Shown piece by piece: positions 37,116 through 47,511 of a stretch of DNA of 64,000 bases. The stretch is from Evernia prunastri (taxonomy: Eukaryota; Ascomycota; Lecanoromycetes; Lecanorales; Parmeliaceae). Each line of letters begins with the position of its first letter. The stretch's first letter is position 1. The stretch covers positions 1 through 64,000 of the forward strand of contig NKYR01000167.1 of the NCBI GenBank assembly GCA_003184365.1, in the 5' to 3' direction. The position numbers and the translations under genes are program-made. The notes below the pieces were generated by a model. It saw nothing but the letters and a program-made list of their open reading frames with translations, was not told where the DNA came from and searched no databases.

Positions 37116-37738
37116 GCTTGGGATTTTGGGATGCAAGAAGACGCAAGTTATTATCGTCAGACTCCCTCTTATTTGAGGCGCAAAATAGGCATTGACTTCC
37201 TGATGATTTCATTGATTTCGATTTTCGATTTTCGAAAGGAAGATTTTCTAGCTTGACTGATAAGCTTTAGATTAGATTAGATTAGATTGCAGCGGGAGAT
37301 CGCCTGATCCCACCTGGGTCCTGGATAGATGATGGAGCTCACTCTAGTTTGCAGTCTAACTCTAATTAAGCTAGTGAGTAAATCTGATCCTTCAAACACA
37401 TAAATTACGCATACCTACCGTACTGTATGTGAAATTGCAAACCGCCGTCCCTTTAGCGTATCTATCTGTGCCAAGCCACTGCCGAGAATGTCAATAAGTA
37501 CTGTCTTCTAGGCGCATTCCACGTTTTCGCCATCGCGTGTTGAGGAATGAGGACCCCTATCTCGTAGTATTACAAGTACCCGGCCTTCACTGTTCAGGAT
37601 GCTTATCAGGATGGGAGCCTTGAAGAAGTCTAAGAAGCAAAAACCAGATGAAAAAGGCGCATTCAATATTATTCAACTCCAATAATTTCTATAAATACAA
37701 ACTCGCCTTGCCAGTAACAAGAAAAGGCGCAAAATGTC
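37116..37738. other. Intergenic, with ATTAG microsatellite
   Basis: Promoter of UTP13 on the left and the 3' region of the desaturase on the right. An ATTAG pentanucleotide repeat lies at about 37266-37288. No gene is seen. Confidence 0.5.
37266..37288. repeat. ATTAG microsatellite
   Basis: Four consecutive ATTAG units follow TTTAG. It lies about 150 bp upstream of the UTP13 start codon. Confidence 0.85.
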
Positions 37739-39762
37739 TCAATGTAGCCCACTCTCCCCAGTTTCAGCCATATACTTCTGACATTGCACCATCATCTCCA
37801 CCTGCGCCGCCACCTCGCCTAGCCGTCCCACCACCTGCTTGTTACCTTCGACAAACCCAAAGATCTTATACTCAATCTTCGTATCCTGGCAGAACTCTCG
37901 CACCAGCACTTGCAGTCTCCTCAAGTTGTGCCGCGGAACCCGGGGGAAGAGGTGATGCACCGCTTGGAACTGCAGACCACCATGCACAAAGTCGAACCAA
38001 GCGGGACACTCGACGTCCATCGTCGTCCGCAGTTGGCGTTGAGGGAAAGACTCTGCATCGCCCAGGTCGGCAGTCGGCATGGCCCAATGCGAGAGTGTGA
38101 TCTGCACATGTAATGGCATGGTGATGATGTGAGACACGAGGACGAAAGCGACGCGCAGGGTCCAGGTTGGGACGGTCCGCCATAACAAGCAATACCCGAA
38201 CAGGAACCAATAACCCAACATGAATGCTATCTCCGTAGGCCGAGTCCAGGCTGCGCAGCCCAGGTTGGCTGAGCGGGAAGAGAGCAGATGGAGCCATGAT
38301 AGGAGGTAGAGGTTGAATCGGGCAATGCCCATGACTGGGTAGTAGGTGTAGGCCTGGTACTTCACCGCCACGTTGGCAAAGGCATCCCAGGTGTAGGTAA
38401 AGTCGTAATAGCTGGAATGGAGGGAGCGAAAGAAGGATGGGCAAGTTGCGAATAGAGGTACGTTTTGAATATCGGGGTCGTGTTCCTGCTCAGGTTAGCG
38501 GATTCGTCCAACTGGAGACTTATTGCATACCGGATGGTTGGTCACAAGGTGATGAACATTATGGCTGCTCTTCCACCAGCCTATCGACAATCCGCAGCAA
38601 AAGTCGGCAATAAAGATACCAATCATAGTATCAGCCACGAAATTATGCGTAATGCCTCTATGACCTGCATCATGTGCCGTGAACATGATTTGATGCTATA
38701 AGCGAGTCAGCATGGTGAGGAATGAATGATAGACAGAATGAATAAATTTACCCAAAAAAGACCAAGAAAGCATGCAGAAGTCAAAAACCACTCGGCCCGA
38801 AGGAGTGTTATAAAAAGCGAAAATAAGATGGTGTACCGCACGATCTCCTTGCCGTATTCGATGTAATGGCAATCATAGAACCCTTCGTCTTTTACTCGTT
38901 GGTGTAATATCTGGTATTTCAAGGTGATCGCGCGTTGCGTCTCCGCATCTAATGAAGGATTATCCCGAACATCGTCATCGATCGCTTTCTGTACAGCATA
39001 CGATGTATACTGCTTGGGTGACAGGCCTTGATGATCGTTTTGTTGGACCTTTGAAGATTCATGTCTGCCCTCCATATCTCGATCTGGGTTTGCAGAGGCG
39101 GTGTGCTGGTCAAGTCCCTTGTTGAGACGGCGACTGATCATAGCAGATTGGCCGCAATCCCCATTGGTGATGGAATCGAGGCTCGTTGTACTGGAATTCA
39201 GAGACTCTAGGCTTGAACTCCAGTAGCTGCCGGCATCATCACCATCTTCGTCGTCAGATTTGGATTGAGTAGCCTCTATGTTATCCCTGTAGATTCCTCC
39301 TCTTATTGGCGGGGGGAAATTGACCCACGGCCCTGCTATGCGGCCTATACGGTATTTGTTCATCATTTGTAGTGCCTTGGGGGAATGGTAGCTGTAGACA
39401 CAATGGGAAGAATCGTCAGCCGAGTGATCACTTGCAATAAAGGCAGAATAATGCAGAGCAAACACAAAGGTCAGCCAGGCTAAGAAGCTTGGTTGACGGT
39501 CAGATACTTACCGTTGTCGTAAAGGAAGGTTGGAACGATCTGACCGAACAGGGTTGGACAGGAGTGTTTACACATTGATCTCATCGGTAGCATCTCTTCC
39601 CACCATGTGAAGTACAGCCAGTCGTCCGCCAGGGTGGCTGTCTAGCCAGCCATCAAGCTGTAGGACTCTCCCTTCTGTGATGACGATGATATGACCAGCA
39701 GCTATAAGACCTTCGATCCTTCTTCGAGAGAATGTCTGATTGTGGTCCATGGTTGTGGACAT
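37739..39762 (-). CDS. Sphingolipid delta-8 desaturase with fused cytochrome b5
   Basis: Exons 39762..39572, 39391..38752, 38695..38531 and 38485..37739 give 580 residues. It introduces the (E)-8 double bond into the long-chain base of ceramides, on the way to fungal glucosylceramides, in the ER. The N-terminal cytochrome b5 domain carries the haem motif HPGG (residues 43-46) and GRDATDEINVYHSP completed across intron 1. A long, poorly conserved Ser/Asp-rich insert (about 95-190) separates it from the desaturase. Three histidine boxes are complete: HDAGH (285-289), HNVHH (322-326) and QAVHH (506-510). The Gln in box 3 is typical of front-end/b5-fusion desaturases. Introns are 180, 56 and 45 nt. 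The first contains a second strong donor, GTAAGTATC at 39511. Start at 39762 or the second Met at 39750. Confidence 0.93.
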
Positions 39763-41483
39763 GAAGTGGAGAAATGTTGATTCGAGTTTTTTGGTAGAGG
39801 TGTGGAGGTATGTAGCATGGTGGTTCTGGAGGGGTATAATAAGTAAGGAAAGTCAAGGATGTTGGAATTTTGGGAGGTGGTGGTAAGGGGCGATGCTAAA
39901 TGAGTAGAGTAGCAAAAGAGGGTCGAAATGGCGACTCGCGGCCTGTTAATTGAGGCGTATGTGTTAACATATATTATTCCCCAATAAAATGCTTAAAAGG
40001 AAAGGAGAAAGAAGGGGAAAGATACGCGTACGGCTGGATCGATCGGAGAAGGACCCTTGATGGAAAGCTCGTATGTATCCATTGTTAAATATTGAGCGGC
40101 GTTGTCCGTTGTCTTTTGTATGGAGCGCCAGAATGATATCTATGTGTCACTATTCGAGAAGAAAGAAGCACGTGTGGCCGAAAGCAGTGAAACCCCAGAT
40201 CGGAGGCGATCCAGTTCGGATTAAAAAAAGTGAAAGAAGACCCTGAGGACCCTGAATAAATTTTTAGCCTGGACCCTGACGGTAGGATCCGCTAGACCTA
40301 AGTAAATTTAGGATTGACACTAGAGACTTGGCGAGCTTGGCAAGCCCTTTCTGCTGAGCATACTTTACCTTACTTTTCCATCCACACCATGTATGTTGAG
40401 GAAACAGCATAAGTACGTACCAAAGCCACGGTCCCAACTTTTCCACAGATATGTCCACAGATGATCTGCCTCATTGATGACCCTAGCCCCCACACTCTTT
40501 CATATGAGATATAGGATGATTCGGTGCTTTTGTCAATGCCTTCTCCGACGTCTTTGGTCAATTTCTTGCTCTCCTCGATATCGTGACCTTCACTGCAGCT
40601 ATTCACCATACTACGCGGTATCAGGCTCATTCTTCCATTAGCATGAAGTCCCCATCTCTTCTAGAAATATCCTCGCAGAATCCAATGCAAGTAATGCGGA
40701 GAATCCATAGGATTGAGCCACATGAAGAATGCAAAGCCAGAAGGAGAGACCTTCGTGTTGTCTGTGTGAACGAGATACTGCAAAGACTAAGAGAGACGCG
40801 ATTCTCATGTTTGTATGTGCACCATGTTTATTGTCGTTTCTGCCACGTCAAAACGCTGGAGGCAGGCAGAAAGAAAGAGAACGAGAAATATAAAAAAAAA
40901 AAATGGATAGAAAGTGAGCGGGGGAGAGGGAGGAGACAAGGGAGAACGAACGAAAGGAACGATAGAGAACACCTCGTAGAGCTTTGCTTTGAGTATGGAA
41001 CTAAAAAGGGAAGCTGCTGTCACGCTTCACAGGCTGGCGACGACTCGACATGTTCAACTTGCCTTGGTATCATTTCCCTAAATACGAACTCCACCACTAC
41101 ACGTTCAAAGTACGGCTCATGAGATCCTCTCCCCATCCTGCTATACTGTCCTTGCGTCTCGTGTATCATGTCTTTCGCAGGATGTAGTCGGAAGCTGGCG
41201 GAAGCTCCTTCTATGACGTTTAGACCCAGAGCGTGGCGCTATCAAAGGCAGTGTGTGGGCGTAAAAAATAGCACATCAATATGATATTCGTACATTTCTC
41301 TACATATGGTTAGCGCCTGAGGTAGGCAGAGCAATAAGACCATGAGAAAGCACCTATTTACAACAACGATACCTTACTCATGCAGCAATTGAATCTCGAT
41401 AAGAGGTATAGAGTTTGTCCCAGCGCTATAAAACGCAATACCACACGAAGAGCCAGAAGCAACAGCCTCGAAGCACAGCCCAC
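39763..41483. other. Intergenic, no supported gene
   Basis: About 1.7 kb between two divergent genes. A purine-rich tract with a run of 12 A and GGGGGAGAGGGAGGAGACAA-like sequence lies at 40865-40950. It likely holds the long upstream regions of the desaturase and of the membrane-protein gene. No exon chain is found. Confidence 0.5.
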
Positions 41484-43712
41484 ATGGGCCGTCAGCCCTA
41501 CTTGACCCGCGTATGTTTGGTGAGTACAAATCTGCTAGGGGCATCGCTATCTCAAATGGCTATTCTCCTTGATTTCAACTGTACATCTTATCAAAAAATC
41601 TCAGAGAAATCGGCTGCCCTTTTTTCGCGACTATTAAACCATGTGTTGATCACAAATGCTTTAGAGACCTTAGCAATTAGCATTTGATTGTATATAAGCA
41701 GCCAGCAACGATATTTCTGATCTAATTGATAACCATCAGGGACGATCTGCCTTCGAACCCTTGACGGAAACAGTCACCACAGAAAATGGAGCGCAAGCTT
41801 CACGGAGCACTGCAGAAGATGCACAAGAAACCATCGAGCCAGCCACAAACACTATCCGCCAACCAGGCTCTTGGTCTTACCAACAGCAATATGATCGAAA
41901 AGGCTACCCGGAGAATTCTACCTCGAGAGCTCTCAGCAGGCAGTCGAGAAGAGCCATTAATGATATCCTAACAACAGTGGGTGTCTGTGTTGGAGTAGAT
42001 GCCGATGGTCAGATAAGACCAGTCCATGATGGCAGCACAGCCGCTCTGGACAATTCCAAGGTCACTAGCGTCATTAGAGAAAACGAGATCGGCATACTCG
42101 TCGGATTGGCGGAGGTGGCTCTGGATGATTTGGCTGGCGTGTGCACAACTGGCTTGAGATACAGATTACAGGTATGCCGATAAGCGTGAAGTACATGGAA
42201 TGTTATTGACCGGAGAGGTAGACATTTCGCTTCTATTCTGGAGTACCTCTGACGGCCATCATCAAATCAGAATGGACAAAACTCGGCTTTCTGAAGGGTC
42301 TGTTTGCCGGCTGTTTTGCAGCAACGCCGTTTTATCTTCTCAACCTCGGCCGACTTCTGGGTATGGAAATCCTCACCGAGACGCTTGCTAGTCGGCTTGG
42401 GATATCTTTCGACTCTGGCTTAACACGAGATATCAAACTGTTCTTCTTGAAGAACGCGGGGAGATTGTAAGTGCTTCTCCACCAGGCTTATTCCATCTTT
42501 GCTGACATTCGAGCATTCAGGCTCAGCCTGACGATCCTCGCGTTTCTCACCCCTTTCAAGATATTTTCAACCCTACAGCAACTAGGTCTGCTCCCTGCGT
42601 GGCCACTTCTCCCGCATCCCAAAGCTTTCATCCCGTTCTCCCCGTCATCACCATTACAACTACCCACTCTCCCAGCTCAACTAGACGTCGCATCTAGCCT
42701 GCGATACCTAGCGTCCCTCGCCGTCAATCCCGTGTTCCTGTTATGCCTCCGAGTGTGGATGAGACCCCTGGTGAAACACAAGGTTCAGAGGTACATGCGC
42801 GCCGCGCTCCCCGCCCCAGACTTCCCCGACGAATATTCCGTCCAGGCCGCCATCGAAGACGAGATCGACATGGACAGCATCCCCGGCCTCGGCAACGCAA
42901 TCGACACCCCCGAGCTGTGGCAGAGCCGAAGCGTAATGGAAGAATTCGCGAAGGACTTGCAGTACATTGGCCGGACGTTCCAGATCTTACATGACAGATT
43001 CCTCGGCCTGTTCCACAAACCATCCAGAGCACCCCGCACATCGCCCGCAACGGGCCCAGAACCAACCGGGCCAACAACACCAACGCCTGCCACAACGGAC
43101 ACCCCCGAACCCACCACCCCCCCGCCCTCCCCATCCTACGACCCCTCTTCCTCCTCTTCCTCCTCCGCCTCCCACCCCTCGACGCCCCGCCCGCAGATCG
43201 AAATCACCGGCTCCACCACCTCGAGCGGCACCGTCCACATGAGCGTCGCCATCCCCGTCCCAATCTCCTCCCTCCCCCGCCGCCGCCAGCCCCCACCATC
43301 ATCCCCCGACCCAACCACCACCACCGCGTCCCCCCACGGCCCCCCCTGGTGCCGCATCACGACCCTCACCGCCCAAGCCGCCGACAGCATGGCGCAGCGC
43401 CTCGCCGAATGCGTCGCCGACACCCTCCTCTCCCCGCTCGAGGCCCTCTACGCCCGCTCCGTCGCGCGCTCCTTCCTCTCCTCGCCCGCCTCGGCCCCGG
43501 AGCGGTGGGTCGGGGAAGTTTATCCGCCGGGGGGGTGGTTCGGGATGGGGTTGGGAGCAGGTGGTGGGGGGTGGAGGGGGGTGGCGGATTACGCGGGGAA
43601 GATGGCGCTGGTGCAGGGCTTGGAGATGGGAGTAGGGGTGGCGGTTTGGCAGGCTAGCGTTGGGTTGAGCTGGTGGGTTGGGAGGAGGTGGTTCGGGTGG
43701 GGGAGGCTGTGA
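41484..43712 (+). CDS. Unknown membrane-associated protein
   Basis: Best model: exons 41484..41519, 41740..42171, 42222..42466 and 42521..43712, 634 residues. The first exon (MGRQPYLTRVCL) is inferred from a strong GTGAGT donor, a CATCAG acceptor and matching phase; the other joints are well supported, with 50- and 54-nt introns. I recognise no named family. Exon 2 has a Ser/Thr/Gln-rich lead, then IGILVGLAEVALDDLAGV. Hydrophobic stretches are LKGLFAGCFAATPFYLLNLG, LLSLTILAFLTPFKIF, YLASLAVNPVFLLCL and, near the end, MALVQGLEMGVGVAVWQ. Together they suggest several membrane helices or re-entrant segments. Between them lies a Pro/Thr/Ser-rich linker (about residues 420-490) coded by very GC-rich DNA. 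The function and cell membrane are unknown. Confidence 0.65.
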
Positions 43713-43987
43713 GTGTGCTTGCTTGCTTGCGTGCCCAGTCGGTGAGGGGAGGGAGGGGGGCAAGGTTGGATCATGTTCATGTTTTGAGGTGTTGAGCTGG
43801 GGTTGGGTTTCCCCTCGAAAAGTCGAGAAGTTCTTCGGTATTTGAATGCATCAGATAGATACCCCCCCGATCATTGGGCGCTTTTCAGCTGTACTATACT
43901 CATTCCAAAGTACATATGTCTACGTGATTGGGTTTCATTCATTCCCTCTCAAAAAAAAATGAGAAGCATAAAAGATAAGATAAAAAA

Positions 43988-45358
43988 TCAATACCGCCGA
44001 CGTCTGCGCTCATCAGAGCGGCTCCTGTCTCGGTCTCGCCGTGACGATCCATGCGGGCTCCGCTCCCCACCACGCGACGAGGAGCCGTGCCGATGGCTCT
44101 TATCCCTCGATCGGGACCGCCGCCGCGAAGAGCTCTGGCCGCTCCGCTCCTTCGAACGGCTCCGTTCCCGTCTGGACGAGCTGTGCCGCGACGAGCTGTC
44201 CTCGATCAGCAATTTCTCCCGTCTCTCCTCCTTCTTCCTCGCGTCGATCGCGAGATTCCTCTCCCTCCTCTCCCGCCACGCGTCCTCCCCCCCCCGTCCT
44301 TTTCCGTCTGCCCCCTCCGATTCCTTCTCCTTCTCCTTCTTCCGCCGCTCCAGCTCCCCCTCCGTCAGCATCTCCCCCGTCTTCGAATTCTTCAGCAGCA
44401 CGGGGCTGTACGTCAGATCCGTCTTCCGCTTCCCCTTCCCCTTGGCCCCCTTGCCCCACGCGCCGAGCTCGTCGTCCCCGCCGAGGCCCGTCGGCACCTC
44501 TTTCGCCCCGATGCCCAGCAGCGCCGGCCGTCGCTCCACGGTGCGGGGTTTGCTGCTGGCCGTGGGTGCCCCAGTCGTCCTCCGTTTGCCGATCGGCTCG
44601 CCGTCCTTCCAGCCCATGCCGCGGAGCAGGGCCGTGCCGAAGTCGTCGACGGGCGTGGCGGCGTACTCGTCCAGCGTGGCGACGTCCGGGCGGGATGCGA
44701 CGTCGGCTTTGAAGCGGTCGTCTTCGTTCGTGTAGTCCTCGTAGTGGGCGTAGTCCTCGTCGGGTTGGGGGCCGTCCCTTTCGTTGTCGAGGGCGGGGAG
44801 GACGAGGGTCGACTTCTTCTCGCCGCCGCCCAGTAGGGCCTCCATTGCTTCTTCGTCGGCCGTCTTTGTAGATCTGGGTGTCTGTTCCGGGGCAGGCTTG
44901 GAAACTTGTCCCTCAGCCATTGCCGTGTCGCCGTCCTGGTCCTTCTGCGCAAAGGATAATCCTGACTGTTTCGAGACCTCATCCCGTTCCACTTGGGCGG
45001 CCTTGAATTCCTCGGTCGTTCCTGATCGAGCGGCCTGCACGTCCGCCGGTAGTAGATTTTTCCGCCTCTTCTTCCTGCTCTCTTCCCTCCAGTCGCGGTT
45101 CTTCTCCGGTTGTATGATCAGTGGTGCTTTCTCTTCTTTCCTGCCCTTCGTAACAACAGCACCGGACTGGTCGAACCCGGATACAAGCTCGGCGGCAGGT
45201 TGGCCTTCATCTTCACCGTCGGAATGGTCTGCGAGGGCGGAGTGAGGGCGCTTTTTGGGAGCGGGAGCAGGGCCATTCTTGGGTTTTGCGGACCCGAAGG
45301 AGATGGAGAATGGCTTTGGAGGTCCGGAAGACAGAGTAGGGGGATCGGCGGAGGGCAT
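43988..45358 (-). CDS. SPP2: Pre-mRNA-splicing factor Spp2 (GPKOW-like, G-patch)
   Basis: A single exon of 456 residues, start ATG at 45358. Spp2 activates the DEAH helicase Prp2 in the spliceosome before the first catalytic step, through its G-patch. The family signature is here: PFSISFG near the N-terminus (Spp2 and GPKOW share this), LIIQPEKNRDWREESRKKRR at about 80-100, and the G-patch-like VDDFGTALLRGMGWKDGEPIG at about 236-256, followed by RRPALLGIGAKE. The C-terminal 80 residues are RS-like (many SSSRR, RSRSK and SRSRD repeats) and form a basic tail that yeast Spp2 lacks. The gene is convergent with the unknown membrane-protein gene. Confidence 0.88.
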   Translation of the reverse strand: MPSADPPTLSSGPPKPFSISFGSAKPKNGPAPAPKKRPHSALADHSDGEDEGQPAAELVSGFDQSGAVVTKGRKEEKAPLIIQPEKNRDWREESRKKRRKNLLPADVQAARSGTTEEFKAAQVERDEVSKQSGLSFAQKDQDGDTAMAEGQVSKPAPEQTPRSTKTADEEAMEALLGGGEKKSTLVLPALDNERDGPQPDEDYAHYEDYTNEDDRFKADVASRPDVATLDEYAATPVDDFGTALLRGMGWKDGEPIGKRRTTGAPTASSKPRTVERRPALLGIGAKEVPTGLGGDDELGAWGKGAKGKGKRKTDLTYSPVLLKNSKTGEMLTEGELERRKKEKEKESEGADGKGRGGEDAWRERRERNLAIDARKKEERREKLLIEDSSSRHSSSRRERSRSKERSGQSSSRRRSRSRDKSHRHGSSSRGGERSPHGSSRRDRDRSRSDERRRRRY

Positions 45359-46243
45359 AGTGGCTGGCAGATGTAGTGTTTGTCGAGAAACCAAAAGTAT
45401 AGGTTTCTAAAGATTCAGTTACGGAGGACTTCTGCACTAGCCGCTTTCGGTGTGACTCTTGCCCCAATGTTGCTTGGTTTCTGATAGGGCTGAAGATTTC
45501 GAGTTTCAACAATTTTTGCCAGTGCTTTGTTAGCGCCAAGACTTGAAGTCCGGATAGCATATGTGAGATACTAGCGTAGCGCTAGCTAAGCGAGAGAACT
45601 ACTTAAACCCTCGGGAACCCAGACCCAAATTTTCTCCTCAGCTCTCTTTGCCTTTTGGCTTAGATCAAGTGTAGTATCTGTTCTTTTCAGTTTAATCTCT
45701 GAAATTGGTCTACGGACCTTTTATTGATTAAATCAATTTTTACAACTCGTCGGGTTGCCTCTGAGCTTGCTCATGCTTCCTAACACTGTGTTATTGGCCT
45801 TACACTGCCGCCAATTGACGCGAATCACCTTTTTTTCATCAATCTTCTCAGCTGGTCTGAGTAGTTGGAGAAGAACAAAGTATCAAAGAAATACCGTCAC
45901 GAATCCTCCCGCAATGACACCCTCACAGGCGTCGGAGCTGTTGCATGCTATTGGTGGATTATAGAAGAAAAAAGCATCGAGAGTAACAACAAATGTCACA
46001 AATCCTTCCGCAATGACACCTGGTAGGACCTAAATAGACTCAAACCGCTGCTTTGGAAGTCGAATTTCAGCAGATGCGGCGACAAGGCGACTCGTGCATG
46101 TCATGGTAAGCCTTCACGGTTAGAAGGGGCAGCTGAACGACGATACCTCACTCCTAAGGTACAGAGGGAAAAGGTCTCCTCCATTATGTGCGCCTTCTCC
46201 CAGTGCAATAGAAGCGCTGCCTATTTTGCGTCACTATGGACCT
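45359..46243. other. Intergenic, no supported gene
   Basis: Promoter of SPP2 and unassigned DNA. The phrase CGTCACGAATCCTCCCGCAATGACACC near 45895-45921 recurs in diverged form near 45993-46020, a local duplication about 97 bp apart. No gene is seen. Confidence 0.45.
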
Positions 46244-46831
46244 TCACCTAAGTCGTATTCGTTGTCTTTTCCTTCCTGGTAGACGATCTAGGGATAATAC
46301 ACCGCCACCTCTCAAAGTGATGACCCCAATGCGATGTGCAATATCTCCTTTCCAATCCACAACCAGCGGATTATGAAGGCGTCTGTCATCTCCATACACT
46401 CCGTTAAACAACTGGATACAAGTCCACGGTCTACTGACAAGCCGACCATAGTACGCTTCGTTCACCAGTGCCGGCTCGCAAAGGATCACGTCTTCCCATC
46501 GATGTTGATACTCTAGAATCCCCTCATGTGCCCGGTCCAGGTGACACTCACAAACAATCAGATTCTCACCACGGCTTTGCCATGGTTGAAACCAAAGGGA
46601 GAATGTCCACGCATCGACGTGGATGTAGTACGACAGTTCGGGTATCGATCTATTCTGGGTTGAAGAACTGCAGAGCCCCTCAAAGGTGACGGGACTTCCG
46701 TCGGGGTCCTCTCTGCCCAGAAACTGGTATCGCAGTTCTTCCTGTCCCCAGCCATTGGCGGGCCACCTATGGTAGTCCAGACTGAGCATCTTCCGAGGTG
46801 CTCGGGATTGAAGTAGCATAGGCTTGTTCAT
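46244..46831 (-). CDS. Hypothetical protein, 195 residues
   Basis: One open frame from ATG 46831 to a stop at 46244. It is rich in Trp, Tyr and His (for example LDYHRWPANGWGQEELRYQF, YYIHVDAWTFSLWFQPW, LVVDWKGDIAHRIGVI). It has no signal peptide or membrane segment. The WK-D-IAHRIGVI ending resembles the tail of some fungal HET-type proteins, so it may be a detached C-terminal fragment, but I cannot support that. It lies alone in a gene-poor stretch. It could be an orphan gene or an exon of a longer one. Confidence 0.4.
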   Translation of the reverse strand: MNKPMLLQSRAPRKMLSLDYHRWPANGWGQEELRYQFLGREDPDGSPVTFEGLCSSSTQNRSIPELSYYIHVDAWTFSLWFQPWQSRGENLIVCECHLDRAHEGILEYQHRWEDVILCEPALVNEAYYGRLVSRPWTCIQLFNGVYGDDRRLHNPLVVDWKGDIAHRIGVITLRGGGVLSLDRLPGRKRQRIRLR

Positions 46832-47511
46832 AGACGTAGTCCATTGCTCCCGATTTGTTGTTGTCGGATATCGCTATCACACTGGTTGATACAGTACTTG
46901 TCAACCCACAAATGTCTCAGCCCCGCGGTTCACTCACGACACACTTTGCGTCCTCAATCACGCGAGGCACCCCAGTAGTCGGCAAGAGCCCGGAGCTAGA
47001 CTCATGCTGACGAGCTGAAGTAGGACCCCGCATGTAGCTTGGTGCGAGATACACATCACCAGTGTTAACCTCGTCCACCTTGACTGCTGCCTGGAGACTC
47101 GTACTAAGGCAAGAGAGCTTGGCGATATTGTGGGTTGAAACGCTACTTTACTTTATAGCCAAAGGGGTTGCCTATCTCCGGACTCCCGAGAGTATCAGTA
47201 CATCCCCTCGTAGGACATTAAATTAGCTCTATCTCTCATGCAATGTCTACGAAATTCTTATCATTGCTTTGCAGTGGCAGAAAGCAGAAAGCCATATACA
47301 AAGTAATGTTGATATAGTTCTGTATGCTACTCGACAATTTCAATGACAAGTCCTCGTTCCTATCCTAGTGCACTCGCCGACACTATCAATAAAGGAGTAC
47401 ACAAATAAGCACGACAAGCCAACCCGCCCGTTTGACAATGTCTGTCCATCAGAATTGTACCGATAAAATTGTTGCAAATGCTGTGTAAAATGCCCGCTTC
47501 ATTGAAACGGC
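46832..47511. other. Intergenic, no supported gene
   Basis: No coding signal, repeat or RNA gene is recognised between the orphan frame and the rhodopsin-like gene. Confidence 0.45.

Noticed and set aside
43299..43763. 154-codon minus-strand frame
   Set aside because: Shadow of the GC-rich linker and C-terminus of the membrane-protein gene.
44041..44836. Plus-strand frames of 223, 261 and 310 codons
   Set aside because: Antisense shadows of Spp2, caused by its RS- and Lys/Glu-rich codons.
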